From Mesostigma viride (Eukaryota; Streptophyta; Mesostigmatophyceae; Mesostigmatales; Mesostigmataceae): DNA of 64,000 nucleotides. The notes beneath the pieces were generated by a model. The model was not told where the DNA came from. It searched no databases and worked only from the letters and a program-made list of their open reading frames with translations. The DNA is taken from contig RPFO01000130.1 in the NCBI GenBank assembly GCA_009746045.1, positions 186,001 to 250,000 of the forward strand, read 5' to 3'. Below, piece after piece: positions 22,601-32,624 of this stretch. The stretch's first letter is position 1, and every line of letters begins with the position of its first letter. A program made the translations under genes and the position numbers.

Positions 22601-24129
22601 TTGCCATGATGCCATTTTTTAGATGCTCTTACGTGTGGTGAAAAGGTCAGGACGGCATTTCTGGAATGCGGTTTTGTTGTGTCAGGAATCACGACAAACG
22701 TTTATCGTGTTCTGACAAGCGTGTGTCAAGCGTGTGTTGCTTTGGTGACTCGTGTGGGCTTGACTACATGTGTGGGAAAGAGACACTGGCAGCGTGTAGT
22801 CTCTTTCATGTACCATGTCGAGCCTTTGTTTGTCCTCACATCTTGAGGCAAGGCTTGTTGACATCCGTTTCCTTGTGTAGTGTGTGTTCGTCCTCAGTCG
22901 TGGGCAACACAATTGCGGATGTGATTGTACAAGGTCGACTACCAATGTAATTCAAGTTGCAGCTGTGAACCATCTGATTGATATCCATGAGACAAGTCAT
23001 GAGGCTATAAATTTCTAGAGCAGAGGGATACATCTCAATAGGCGTCCTTAGATGGTCAGTTAATTCTTTAAACCTCGTTTTTAAGGTTTGAAAATGATAG
23101 GTGTGGTCCTTGACGGCACCACCACCTTCATGATAGGCAGCGCAGCCAGCCGATTATATTCTGAAGATTGCAATAATGCTTTATGATGAAAGCAATGCCA
23201 AACCATTCATTCCATAACATTTGACAAATTACAATGAATGCCGAGTTGTGCTGCCGCAACTGTAAGAGTAACTATCCTTGAGACCCATCGAAATCACCAC
23301 AGACCGACCATGACGCCACTGTGGCGCAACAGTGTTTACTTACGTCATAATCTATATCAACTGTGTGACTCTGCGCTCATGTCCCAGTTAATGGCACACT
23401 GGCCAACGACGAACCGCCCCTTTCCCGGGTTTGTTCCCGGGTCAGCAGAACGTTTCTCGTCCACAATGCCAACAACATCCCAAGTTACCGGATCAAACCA
23501 CTGTCAATCCTATCAACCATCATCATGGCAATGACATGCAACTACTCACGGGGGCTGCTCCGGGCTGTTCGAGAAGTTTAACCCCATGAAGACAACAAAC
23601 TAGTTGTGAAGGAGAGAAACGAAAAAACCGACGACCACCATGGCTGCTGCCGTGCTCCTAAATACCTCCAAAAATCCCGGCATCCATGCGCTGTCGCATT
23701 TGCCAGCAAGCTGCCTGACGTGCAGTTAGACTGCCAGCAGAATGCTGAGCAAGTCTGTTCGACAGCCACGTGCGAGCCAGCACACCGCACAGTACGATCT
23801 GCGTATCTAGCTTTGTCATATGGACTGAGCATCATTCCATCTGGACAATACAAAAGATTCGTAACTGCCAAATGTCACGCACCGGAATATTGCGCAAGCC
23901 ACCAAGGCTTTGCACCCCAAAGTCTTGCGCCTGAACCTAAGCCAGGTCACCTAATAAGACTGTCACTTTAGAATTTCAGGCCTTTCCGGCGCGGCGCTCC
24001 ACACCGGCCCAAAGGAACAAAGCCTGCGGCCTACTGAATCGGAACCAACCAAACGTCGGTAACAATTCCGATTACGGCAACCGCGTATTACTTCTTGAGT
24101 GCACGGACGCAAATGATCACGGACGTGAC
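22601..24129. other. No gene recognised
   Basis: Sequence of mixed composition with only short open frames on both strands and no domain, repeat or splice pattern I can support. Confidence 0.4.
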
Positions 24130-24515
24130 ATTATGTCCTCACCTGGCGTGCCCCAGGCCGCGCGCGGCAGAGCCGCCCCCTCGGTGTGGACTTTTCGTGA
24201 TAGACTCGGCATGGACATATGCTACACTAGACGTGACGGGCTCATGCACACCCGGGCAGCCTCCTGGTTTGTTGTCATATGGAGGCAGATGGTACGCAAG
24301 GATCGATGGCAGGTAGTGATGAAGGAGAACACCCCCACGTCTGTGGGGGCTCCGCGTGTGACCGCGTATGGCATTCATAGCGATTCGGGCTGTGGTGCCC
24401 ACAACCCTGTAACTAGGACCTAGATAGCTTACATCATCCATTCCATCCGATGTTCCCCTCCCACTGCGGACTTATGCTCACGTGACGCAGTCACGTGTCT
24501 ATTAATCAATTAATT
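24130..24515 (+). mobile_element. 5'-truncated LINE 3' end
   Basis: Closely matches 17330-17716: ORF2 C-terminus (GLMHTRAASWFVVIWRQM, MKENTPTSVGAPRVTAYG) to a stop near 24421, 3' UTR, hairpin CACGTGAC-GCA-GTCACGTG at 24479-24497, and a tail TATTAATCAATTAATTAAT. It meets the tail of the - strand LINE head to head. Confidence 0.8.
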
Positions 24516-24735
24516 AATATTCCTTGATGGGTGGATGGAGTGGAGGAAGCCGCGTAATCGAGCTAACCTAACTCTAAGCTATCTAGTCTAGAAAATCCTA
24601 ACTACACTACTCAGCAAAACGCCCCTTCCTCTTGGGGGGGTTGGCTTGCCCACAGGGGCTGGCGTGTGAGCCTGGACAATCTTCTGCCACCGCTTCTATT
24701 TTTGCATGGCAGACCAAAGAAGGGAGAGAGAGTGG

Positions 24736-26095
24736 ATTAATTAATTAATTAATTAATTAATTAATTAATTAATTAATTAGGAACATAACTCCGTTGGGAG
24801 TATATGTAGCACATCTGTACATAGGTTTATAGCTGGGCGTTTGCTTTGGTTTGAGTGATTTCACTCTGCTGTAAGTAATTACATTTTTAAGTATATGTAG
24901 CACATAGCCCAGAGAAGGGGCATATGGCCTATCATACATTCTAAGCTACTTCCTGCAAGGGTGGGAATGTAAACGACCCTTGCTCTAGGTGCACCAGGGC
25001 ACCGGCACCACCATGCTGTCTCAGGTTCAACCCGCCTAAGGGGGGGATCCTGGCACGGGGGGGAAGATCATCATAGCTATACAAAAGCTAGAGCGTGGCA
25101 TCTCAGCAGAGAGCAGCTCTCTGCATGGGCACAGCAAAACTAAATAAAACTAGGCATCATCTGGAGTGTGGCGCATCATAGGCACACATGTACATGATTA
25201 AATAAAGCGCGTGGCTTAGCTGGGATAGTGCCTCTAGGAGGCGTACATGTACATGGCCACGGTCTATCTATTCTACACTACTACTGCTGTATTCCCCTAC
25301 TGTAAGCTGGGGCGTCTGGAGTCGCTGGGGCCGCGGGGGTCGCCTGCCAGGGCTTGTGGCCGACGTAGATGGCCGCCCCCTTTCTAGTACACCGGCTGCC
25401 CCGCCTTGGTCTGCCGGAGCTGGAGGTAGGTCGGCCATAGCTCCCGTCGCCGTTGTTGCTGCGCCAGGGTCAAGTCGTCATCAAGGGTGAAAAGAGTCTT
25501 CTCGAGCCGCTTGCGGCGTCTGAGAAAAGAAATCTTGTCCGCCGGGGTCTTAAAGGTGAGAAGGAGCGGGGGCGGCCCTGCCTTACCCCGCGCGCGGGGA
25601 AGGCGGTGGGCGACCAGCTCGATCTCACTGTTAAGGCCCATGCGACCAAGGATTTCTCTCTCAAACGCACGCGTAAGCTTCTCGGAATTCTCACCTTCCG
25701 GCTCCATGGTGAAGTTCTTGACAATGACGTTGAGGCTGCGCTTGGCGAGCTCGGCCTCCTCGCGGAGGTCAAGCGTCTGCCGTTGGAGCTGGGCTGCGAC
25801 GGCGGAGGTGGTGGAGGTGGTATGTTGCTTAAGCATGTCCGCCCAGGTGGTGATGGGAGGAGCATCGCCGGCCAGGCCAGCCGGGGCTGGCTTGGCGGCA
25901 ATGTCCTTCACCGCCTGGGCGGTGAGGCCTGCGGTGTTCTGCAGAACCTCGATAGCGATGGCGTTGTCCTTAAGACGCTGGTCGATGTCACGGAGCTGGG
26001 CGGTGATGGCGTCGGAGGTGGAGGTGGTGGCGGTGGAGGAGGCGAGGAGGGTGGAGGTGGCGGTGGAGATGGTGGAGGTGGCGGTGGAGAGGAGG
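24736..26095 (-). mobile_element. ORF1-only LINE derivative, copy 2
   Basis: On the - strand: a Ser/Thr- or Pro-rich leader (26095-25990, (CCACCT)n-like), a coiled segment (QLRDIDQRLKDNAIAIEVL), then ORF1 (25911-25384). ORF1 has the conserved VAHRLPRARGKAGPPPLLLT, FLRRRKRLEKT and DDLTLAQQQRRRELWPTY blocks and stops at 25384. About 600 bp of 3' UTR follow, then a 44-bp (TTAA)n tail at 24736-24779. A frameshift near 25900 splits the leader from the main frame. There is no ORF2. The UTR is homologous to the fragment at 41250-41480. Confidence 0.75.
24815..24891 (+). mobile_element. 77-bp severely truncated LINE insertion
   Basis: Flanked by the 14-bp duplication TATATGTAGCACAT (24801-24814 and 24892-24905). 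The insert contains only the last bases of the 3' UTR seen at 10570-10645 (TTTGGTTTGAGTGATTTCAC). The homologous UTR at 41250 lacks it, giving an empty-site comparison. Confidence 0.85.
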
Positions 26096-26322
26096 GGATG
26101 CGGTGTTCAAACTGGGCTGGGACCACTAGGTCGGCCAGCAACATCTGGGTGTAGTTCATGGCAGGTTTACCTAGCTTCCTGGGAATGTCCTTGGGGCCAG
26201 GCCAGGTCAAAATATGCTGCCCTGGTTGGCCAAGCCGCTGGGGGCAGGCCAGACCAATGGCGGTGTCGACCTGGCTGGTGTGAGCAAGATATGTCCTACA
26301 AATGCTATCCTACGCTGCCTAA

Positions 26323-27236
26323 TTAATTAATTAATAAGCACGTGACTGCGTCACGTGGGTGCCAATACAGAGTAAAGGAACCTTCAACCCTATATACACA
26401 GTGAGAAGGAGGGATGGCGCCCTAGCTTCTCTCACTGCCGCAGGGGGGCAGGCCACAGAGCGCTCTCTCCACGGCATGGTGCCGGGGCGCAACACTGTGG
26501 GTGCAATACAACCAGTGCAATACCATAGGTAGGCTGACGCATAGCTTATGCTACAAATATGAGGTGGGCTCAAGACGTCGGCTAATTAAGGCGCAAGGCC
26601 GCAAGCTGATGGCCACAAGGTGCCAGAGCTAATTGAAGGTACTCTGTCTATAACGCTGTGAGCTAATATCGTTTTAAGTGCTGTAATGCCCAAGCTATCC
26701 CATAATCGATTGCCCCCATCTAGACAACTAGCTGGAGTGCTCTATCCCGGGGAAGCCCGGGGGGGCTTCCACAGTTTCTTGTTGACATAGAGGTCCCCGC
26801 CCCGCCAGTACACTTGGGGCCTCTCGGGGTTGGTCTTGTGGCGGATGTAGTCGGGCCACTGATCGCGGCGTTGCTGCTGCTGGGCTGGCGTCAGGTCGTC
26901 GTCAAGCGACCAGGAGGTGTCCACCAGCTTCTTGCGGCGAGAGAAGAACCGAACTCGGGCTGTGATGTCGCTGAAGGTGAGGACCACTGGAGGGGGCCCA
27001 GCCTTGGCCCGTGGATGGGGCAGGCGGTAGGCGCCCTGCAGTATCGCACCTGGCAGCTGCATGCACGCCAAGAGCTGTTTCTTCAGCTCGTCGAGAAGAG
27101 AGTCTGGGGTCTCCTCCGGCGGCATGTCGAAGCGCCTGAGGATGACCCGGCAGCGGCGACGGTCGCGGTCAGCGGCCTCGCGGCGCGTGTCTTCCAGCTC
27201 CTGGAGCTTGGTGGTGATGGCGGTCGTGGTAGAGGA
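26323..27236 (-). mobile_element. ORF1-only LINE derivative, copy 3
   Basis: Flanked by TACGCTGCCTAAT (about 26310-26322 and 27237-27249), which interrupts the RT C-terminus of the second LINE. ORF1 on the - strand runs from a Thr-rich/coiled start (TTKLQELEDTRREAADRDRR) through KAGPPPVVLTFSD, FFSRRKKLVDTSW and DDLTPAQQQQRRDQWPDY to a stop at 26742. A 3' UTR with the CACGTGAC hairpin (26339-26357) and a TTAA tail follows. There is no ORF2. Confidence 0.85.
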
Positions 27237-27924
27237 TACGCTGCCTAATCTCGTCCGAAATACGAGGCATACCCTGATACAAAGACTCTAATGACCTACG
27301 CTTGGAAAACCCGACGTTCGGGACCTGTCGGAGCATCCTGTAAACCGTGCCGTCTAGCTTAGCTGCCAGTGTGTCCGTGAGTGTCCACGCCTTTGCGCCA
27401 TACGTGAGCACCGTGAGGACGAGGACCTTGAAGAGCATATGCGCTTGCGGTGCTCGCCCAGGCCCTTCGAGCGCCAGTAGGTGGTGAGCGAACGGAGCCT
27501 GGCCCAGGCCAGGCCGATGCAGATGTCCACATGGTCGGTGGTGTCAGGGAGCATGCTCCCCTACAGTTTGAAGCGGCCACGGAACGGGACCTCCGTCCCG
27601 TCGAGCAGGCGCGGCAGCGGTGGGCGACTGGAGGCCCCAATCACCATCGCCTCAGTTTTTCCACTTATCTCCAACCCCACCGCCCTCGCCTCCAGGCCCA
27701 GACAGTCCAGCCAGGTCTGAATGTGCTCGGGGCGAGCGATGAGGGTGGTGTCGTCCGCATAAATCAGGTCGGCCAGGCGGTAGCCAGTGCTAACCCCGCC
27801 GTGCTCGCGCTCGTTAAGGATGTCCAAGCCTGGCTCGAACCCCTTAAGAGCAGTAAAGCGCGCACGTGCCCGGCGCATGACGTGGTCCACGACAATAATG
27901 AACAGGTATGGGGACAGGACATTA

Positions 27925-27950
27925 ATTAATTAATTAATTAATGGGGACAG
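27925..27950. mobile_element. Tail-only (TTAA)n insertion
   Basis: A 19-bp stretch of TTAATTAATTAATTAATTA lies between two copies of ATGGGGACAGGACA. Removing it and one copy restores the RT frame around GCVLSPYLF on the - strand. It looks like a LINE insertion truncated so far that only the tail was copied. Confidence 0.8.
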
Positions 27951-28055
27951 GACACAACCTTGCCACAGCCCGTGGTGAAGGGGGAATGGTGGGGTGGTGC
28001 CTTCCGCAGTCCGCACTACTGCCTGTGAGCCCTCATACAGTCGACGAATGGCAGC

Positions 28056-28284
28056 TGTTACGCAAGGATAGATGGCAGGCAGTGATGAAGGAGACCACCC
28101 CCAAGTCTGTGGGGGCTCCGCGTGTGACTGCGTATGGCATTCATAGCAATTCGGGCCGTGGTGCACACAGCCCTGTAACTAGGACCTAGATAGCTTACAT
28201 CATCCATTCCATCCCATGTTCCCCTCCCACTGAGGACTTATGCTCATGTGACGCAGTCACATGTCTATTAATTAATTAATTCAT
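28056..28284 (+). mobile_element. 5'-truncated LINE 3' end next to right arm
   Basis: Begins within KDRWQAVMKETTPKSVGAPR of the ORF2 C-terminus, with a stop near 28187. The 3' UTR carries the hairpin CATGTGAC-GCA-GTCACATG (28245-28263), in which both sides of one base pair have changed relative to the other copies, and ends in an ATTAATTAATTAATT tail. The right inverted arm follows directly. Confidence 0.8.
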
Positions 28285-29860
28285 AAATCCTTCATTCAAC
28301 TTGCAAGAGGACGAAACCTTCGTCCTCGGACCAATTTCAACCAGGCTGCGCTACCATTTATCAACCTGGCACGCTAGTAAGCAGGCGCGCCGACATGACC
28401 GCCGACCTTCCAGAGATGCCAAAACGACACCCAAAAGATTCTGTCTGATGACTTGGGCCGACCCGGCCCCTAGAAGATCTTGTACTTCAACCTAGGCCCA
28501 AAATAATTAGTCCGAATAAAAAAAACTATCATAGTTACACACAAAAGTCCTGAACTAAGAACAAAGTCCCAAACAAGTCCCGAAATGAGTCCTAAAGTCC
28601 TGTGGACTATGAAAACAAGCCACAGACAATTTATTTCATTGTTGCGCCCGTTCAAAGGGCCGGGCCGCAACAGGACTGCTACTTGGACCAGCGAGGAGGA
28701 TCCAGGGGAGTCCGGGCCTGGTCATTGTTGCTGTGGGGGTAGGAAGAGTGTGCTCAATCCCACCCGGATGCCAGCAGATGGCGACAAGAGAGCGGCGCTT
28801 TCCTTGGGGCTGCCCAGCACTGCAGACTCTCGTACACCCCCCGCCTGTTGCGGGGTGGTGATTGTCGGGGCGGTCGGTGTCTTTATGGTCTCCACCGAGG
28901 GCTGCTGTCTCTCGACCAGGCTTCCACCATACCCGCCACTGCCACCATGCGATACAGCAGGGTGAGAGATGGCCGATGATTTCTCCGTCATCGTGGTCGG
29001 TGCGAGTGCACCCTTAGAAACAAACTCCCCCTTCGAAGCATCAGTCCCCTATAGCCAGCTGACTCTTCGACACATCCTCGGCCTGAGGCCCCCACATCGC
29101 TCCCTCCTCCGGGGGATGTGACAGCCTCTGCAGTGGCTGCCCCAGGATAAGGGAGGTCGGTTGTGCGAGGGGATGGTTATGGTCCCACCGGCGTAGGTTG
29201 TTTGCCCGTGGGGGTTTGGCCGATGCATCTCGGTGTCCCATGCCCTGGGGATAGCATGCTGGCGTATGCATCGCTGGCACTCGCGGTGAGTGTGTCGAGG
29301 CTACTCGCCCCGCCGCCATCGGCGTAATAACCATCGCCATGCACAGTATCACAACTCTTGAGGGGGCATGGACCCTGGGCTGGAGCCTTCTAATTGTGTC
29401 TGGAACCACCGGGGCGCTCCTCTTGCGGCGGCGATGGTGGGCGAGCTTGCAGTGACCGCGTTGACCTTTAGGCTACCCACATCTAAGGCGAGCTGGCCAG
29501 ACATGTGGGACAGGAAGCGGGGCATTTGTTGCCAGAACTTCTCCTCGGAAATTTTGAGGTGCACACGCAGCTTGAGCCGGCGTTGAGATGATGCGCTGCT
29601 CATGGGCATGCCTGGAAGGGCCGGGAATGGGGGTTGGGGGGGGAGTCGCGAGGGGAAGGGGAAGGGGAAGGCAAGGCACGAGGCCGGGGGGCCAAAAGGT
29701 GGGTGGGTGCAGATGGGAAGGCAGGATAGGAGTTAGCGACAAATCCATTTTCAACCAACAAGTAAGATGCCTTGGTTGAAAGGCCACAAAGAGGGCAATA
29801 TCGGACAAGGCGTTCCAGATAGGTGCGCTGGCAGAGGAAAGAAGGTGAATCACGGGGGGG
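28285..29860 (-). repeat. Right arm of a long inverted repeat (non-satellite part)
   Basis: Reverse-complement partner of 830-2395. A 126-codon frame on the - strand at 29473-29853 encodes the same peptide as 830-1210. A longer Ser/Thr/Pro-rich frame (28722-28991, from MTEKSSAISHPAVSHGG) is open here but broken in the left arm. I cannot tell whether any of this is expressed. Confidence 0.85.
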
Positions 29861-30351
29861 CTAAAGGATGATGGCTGCGCGCTTGGTGGGGGGGGCTACA
29901 GGATGATGGCTGCGCGCTTGGTGGGGGGGGGCTACAGGATGATGGCTGCGCGCTTGGTGGGGGGGGCTACAGGATGATGGCTGCGCGCTTGGTGGTGGGG
30001 GCTACAGGATGATGGCTGCGCGCTTGGTGGGGGGGGCTACAGGATGATGGCTGCGCGCTTGGTGAGGGGGGCTACAGGATGATGGCTGCGCGCTTGGTGG
30101 GGGGGGCTACAGGATGATGGCTGCGCGCTTGGTGGTGGGGGGCTACAGGAGGATGGCTGCGCGCTTGGTGGGGGGGGGCTACAGGATGATGGCTGCGCGC
30201 TTGGTGGTGGGGGGCTACAGGATGATGGCTGCGCGCTTGGTGGGGGGGGCTACAGGATGATGGCTGCGCGCTTGGTGGTGGGGGGCTACAGGAGGATGGC
30301 TGCGCGCTTGGTGGGGGGGGGCTACAGGATGATGGCTGCGCGCTTGGTGGG
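29861..30351. repeat. 35-bp G-rich minisatellite, right array
   Basis: About 14 copies of GGATGATGGCTGCGCGCTTG plus a G run, the reverse complement of the unit at 1-829. The CTAAAG variant copy again adjoins the arm, so the satellite belongs to the inverted repeat. The array ends at 30351, beyond which sequence is unique. Confidence 0.95.
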
Positions 30352-30870
30352 TTTGTGGAGGGCGTTGCAGCATCATGATACAATGAACATGGAAAAAAAA
30401 GGACTACCATGTCGGAAAACAAACAAGACCCTAAATTTGACATATAACTGGTTTATCGTATCGCATCCGTGCAGACTGCCATATGAAGCAACACAGCGGC
30501 ACATGTCACACACATGTGAGAATTTCATCCACATGAGGATATTGGAGCTGAACGCATAGATAGGAACAGGAGGCGTGCATACTGTACATTTGAGTAGGAA
30601 CAAGAGGGGCATAGCTGCTGGCAAGAGAGGGGTTGAAAAGGGGCGAATAAGGGAAAACATAGATGACAAATTTCACCCAAGGGGATGAGATTGGACCCCT
30701 ATTCGATAGCGTGTATTTTTGTGCATGGACCCCTACATTGCTAACAAATTGACAGTAGAAAAATACCGCAGCTTACGATAAGCGGGCAAGCACGTCTGAT
30801 CAATTCCTACGTGCTTCTAAAGATTTCAGTTCTGCACAAGGTACACACCAGAAAAAAATGGACTGCTATA
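30352..30870. other. Unique sequence between inverted repeat and 92-bp array
   Basis: No gene is visible. It may hold the 3' UTR and polyadenylation region of the large - strand gene; I could not identify a definite signal. Confidence 0.4.
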
Positions 30871-31625
30871 CCATTGCTGGGGCAACATCCCCAGGCAAGG
30901 AAGGAGGGAGTACCATCGTTGCTCCGGCAGATACAACCTGATACATGAACAACTACCACTATATACTTACCGGGCGGCATCTCCAGGCAAGGAAGGAGGG
31001 AGTACCATCGTTGCTCTGGCAGATACAACCTGACACATGAAGAACTACCACTATGTACTTACCGGGCGGCATCTCCAGGCAAGGAAGGAGGGAGTACCAT
31101 CGTTGCTCCGGCAGATACAACCTGATACATGAAGAACTACCACTATGTACTTACCGGGTGGCATCTCCAAGCAAGGAAGGAGGGAGTACCATCGTTGCTC
31201 CGGCAGATACAACCTGACACATGAACAACTACCACTATGTACTTACCGGGCGGCATCTCCAGGCAAGGAAGGAGGGAGTACCATCGTTGCCCCGGCAGAT
31301 ACAACCTGATACATGAACAACTACCACTATATACTTACCGGGCGGCATCTCCAGGCAAGGAGGGAGTACCATCGTTGCTCCGGCAGATACAACCTGATAC
31401 ATGAAGAACTACCACTATGTACTTACCGGGCGGCATCTCCAGGCAAGGAAGGAGGGAGTACCATCGTTGCTCCGGCAGATACAACCTGATACATGAAGAA
31501 CTACCACTATATACTTACCGGGCGGCATCCCCAGGCAAGGAAGGAGGGAGTACCATCGTTGCTCCGGCAGATACAACCTGATACATGAAGAACTACCACT
31601 ATATACTTACCGGGCGGCATCTCCA
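30871..31625 (-). repeat. 92-bp tandem array containing splice sites
   Basis: About eight copies of a 92-bp unit (CTTAC at 30966, 31058, ... 31514, 31606; one copy is about 4 bp shorter). Read on the - strand each unit is ATGTATCAG|GTTGTATCTGCC ... GATGCCGCCCG|GTAAGTA, an acceptor-like CAG, a 59-nt possible exon and a canonical donor, with about 33 nt between donor and next acceptor. The unit nearest the gene includes the true 3' end of exon 31611-32624. Confidence 0.9.
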
Positions 31626-32624
31626 GGCAAGGGGATGCTGTGTGTGTAACCCTGGACAACTCCCTGGCGATCTCCATCGAGCTTTCTGTGCCCGTCCTCG
31701 ACAGCTTCCCACTCAATCCATCCCGGCTCTCCCCTAGTCCACCGGTACTCCCACCTTGCCTGCTCGTCAGCCCTCCCTTATTGTCCCCATCGAGCGAGGG
31801 CGCTCGCGAGCGGAACCTGCTGCTCCCTCTGCTGACCCCGCTCTTGACATCTGGAAGAGGGGATCGTTCCGGAGATGCCATAATCAAGTCTTGTCCCTTG
31901 CTGGGGGGGGTGGCCAAGTCCATGCCATCATTTGAAGAGTTGCCCGACACATCCGGTCCTGGCCAGTGCTTGCCAGTGCCGTCTGTGGCCATCAGAGAGG
32001 TCAGGCTGCCCTGGGCGGTGAGATGGCTTGGAGACTTAGTCCTCGCGTCTGAACTGCCGGGCATGTCCACTGGATGTGCCGCAATCGGCCTGTTGCCGTT
32101 CACACGCAGAGGGTAGGTTGGACCCTTGCTGGATCCACGACTGCCACGATCGGCAGCAATGGTGGTGGCGCCGCTCCCGTCCTGACTGCCCGCGATAGCT
32201 ACGTCCAAGAGTGCGCCCATCGCGGCGTCATCCTGATCGGACTGGCCGGAAGCAACCTCCCCGCTGGCGGCAGAGAAGGAGAATTCGATCCCGTTGCTTG
32301 CCAAGTTGCTACTGGCAGCCACAGCCGCCGTCGTGGTTGCGACAGCGGCGTCTTTGACGGCTTCCATCCATGGGGTGCCCTCGGTCTTCACAGCGAGTTG
32401 ATATTCTTGCGGCGCGGAGCTGTGAGAGGCGACCCGGTCATGCACTGGGCTGTTGTTGTTATTGTCGACACTCTCTTTTGTAGTGGCGAGATCGCGGGGT
32501 GGGCTGTCTGCCTTGTGCACCTCCTTGGTCTCGCCCTGGACGTTGCTGTGGCTGTGTCTGATGCTGCGCCCATCGGGGCTCGCGTTGCAGGAGAACATTT
32601 CCATCCCCTCAACTTGCATCGCGG
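31611..32624 (-). CDS. Exon: Ser/Thr-rich cytosolic tail
   Basis: A 1014-bp exon between acceptor TTTCTCGCAG and donor GCCCG|GTAAGT, phase 1 on both sides. It is open throughout and low in hydrophobic residues, rich in Ser, Gly, Asp, Thr and Arg (for example [19 protein letters not shown]), with Asn and Ala runs. Typical of a disordered intracellular regulatory tail with many possible phosphorylation sites. Phase matches the exon at 33153-33392. Confidence 0.7.

Larger units (their letters stand above)
24516..28055 (-). mobile_element. Second L1-like LINE, RT and C-terminus, split by three insertions
   Basis: Segments of one ORF2 on the - strand. RT begins at 27946-28055 (AAIRRLYEGSQAVVRTAEG, LWQGCVLSP) and continues at 27250-27924 (VDHVMRRARARF, LADLIYADDTTL, VLTYGAKAWTLTDTL). 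After the ORF1-only insert it resumes at about 26096-26309 (RISDEIRQ, RRIAFVGHI, QPGQHILTWPGPKD), and it ends at about 24605-24735 with a basic tail (NPPKRKGRFAE). Its 5' part is lost at 28055, where a + strand LINE fragment abuts. The endonuclease is absent. Each insertion except the one near 26095 has a clear target duplication. Confidence 0.75.

Noticed and set aside
1-30351. Giant DNA transposon or integrated virus with long terminal repeats
   Set aside because: Inverted arms are present, but no transposase, capsid, polymerase or other such gene is found inside; the interior is retrotransposons. Kept only as a structural observation.
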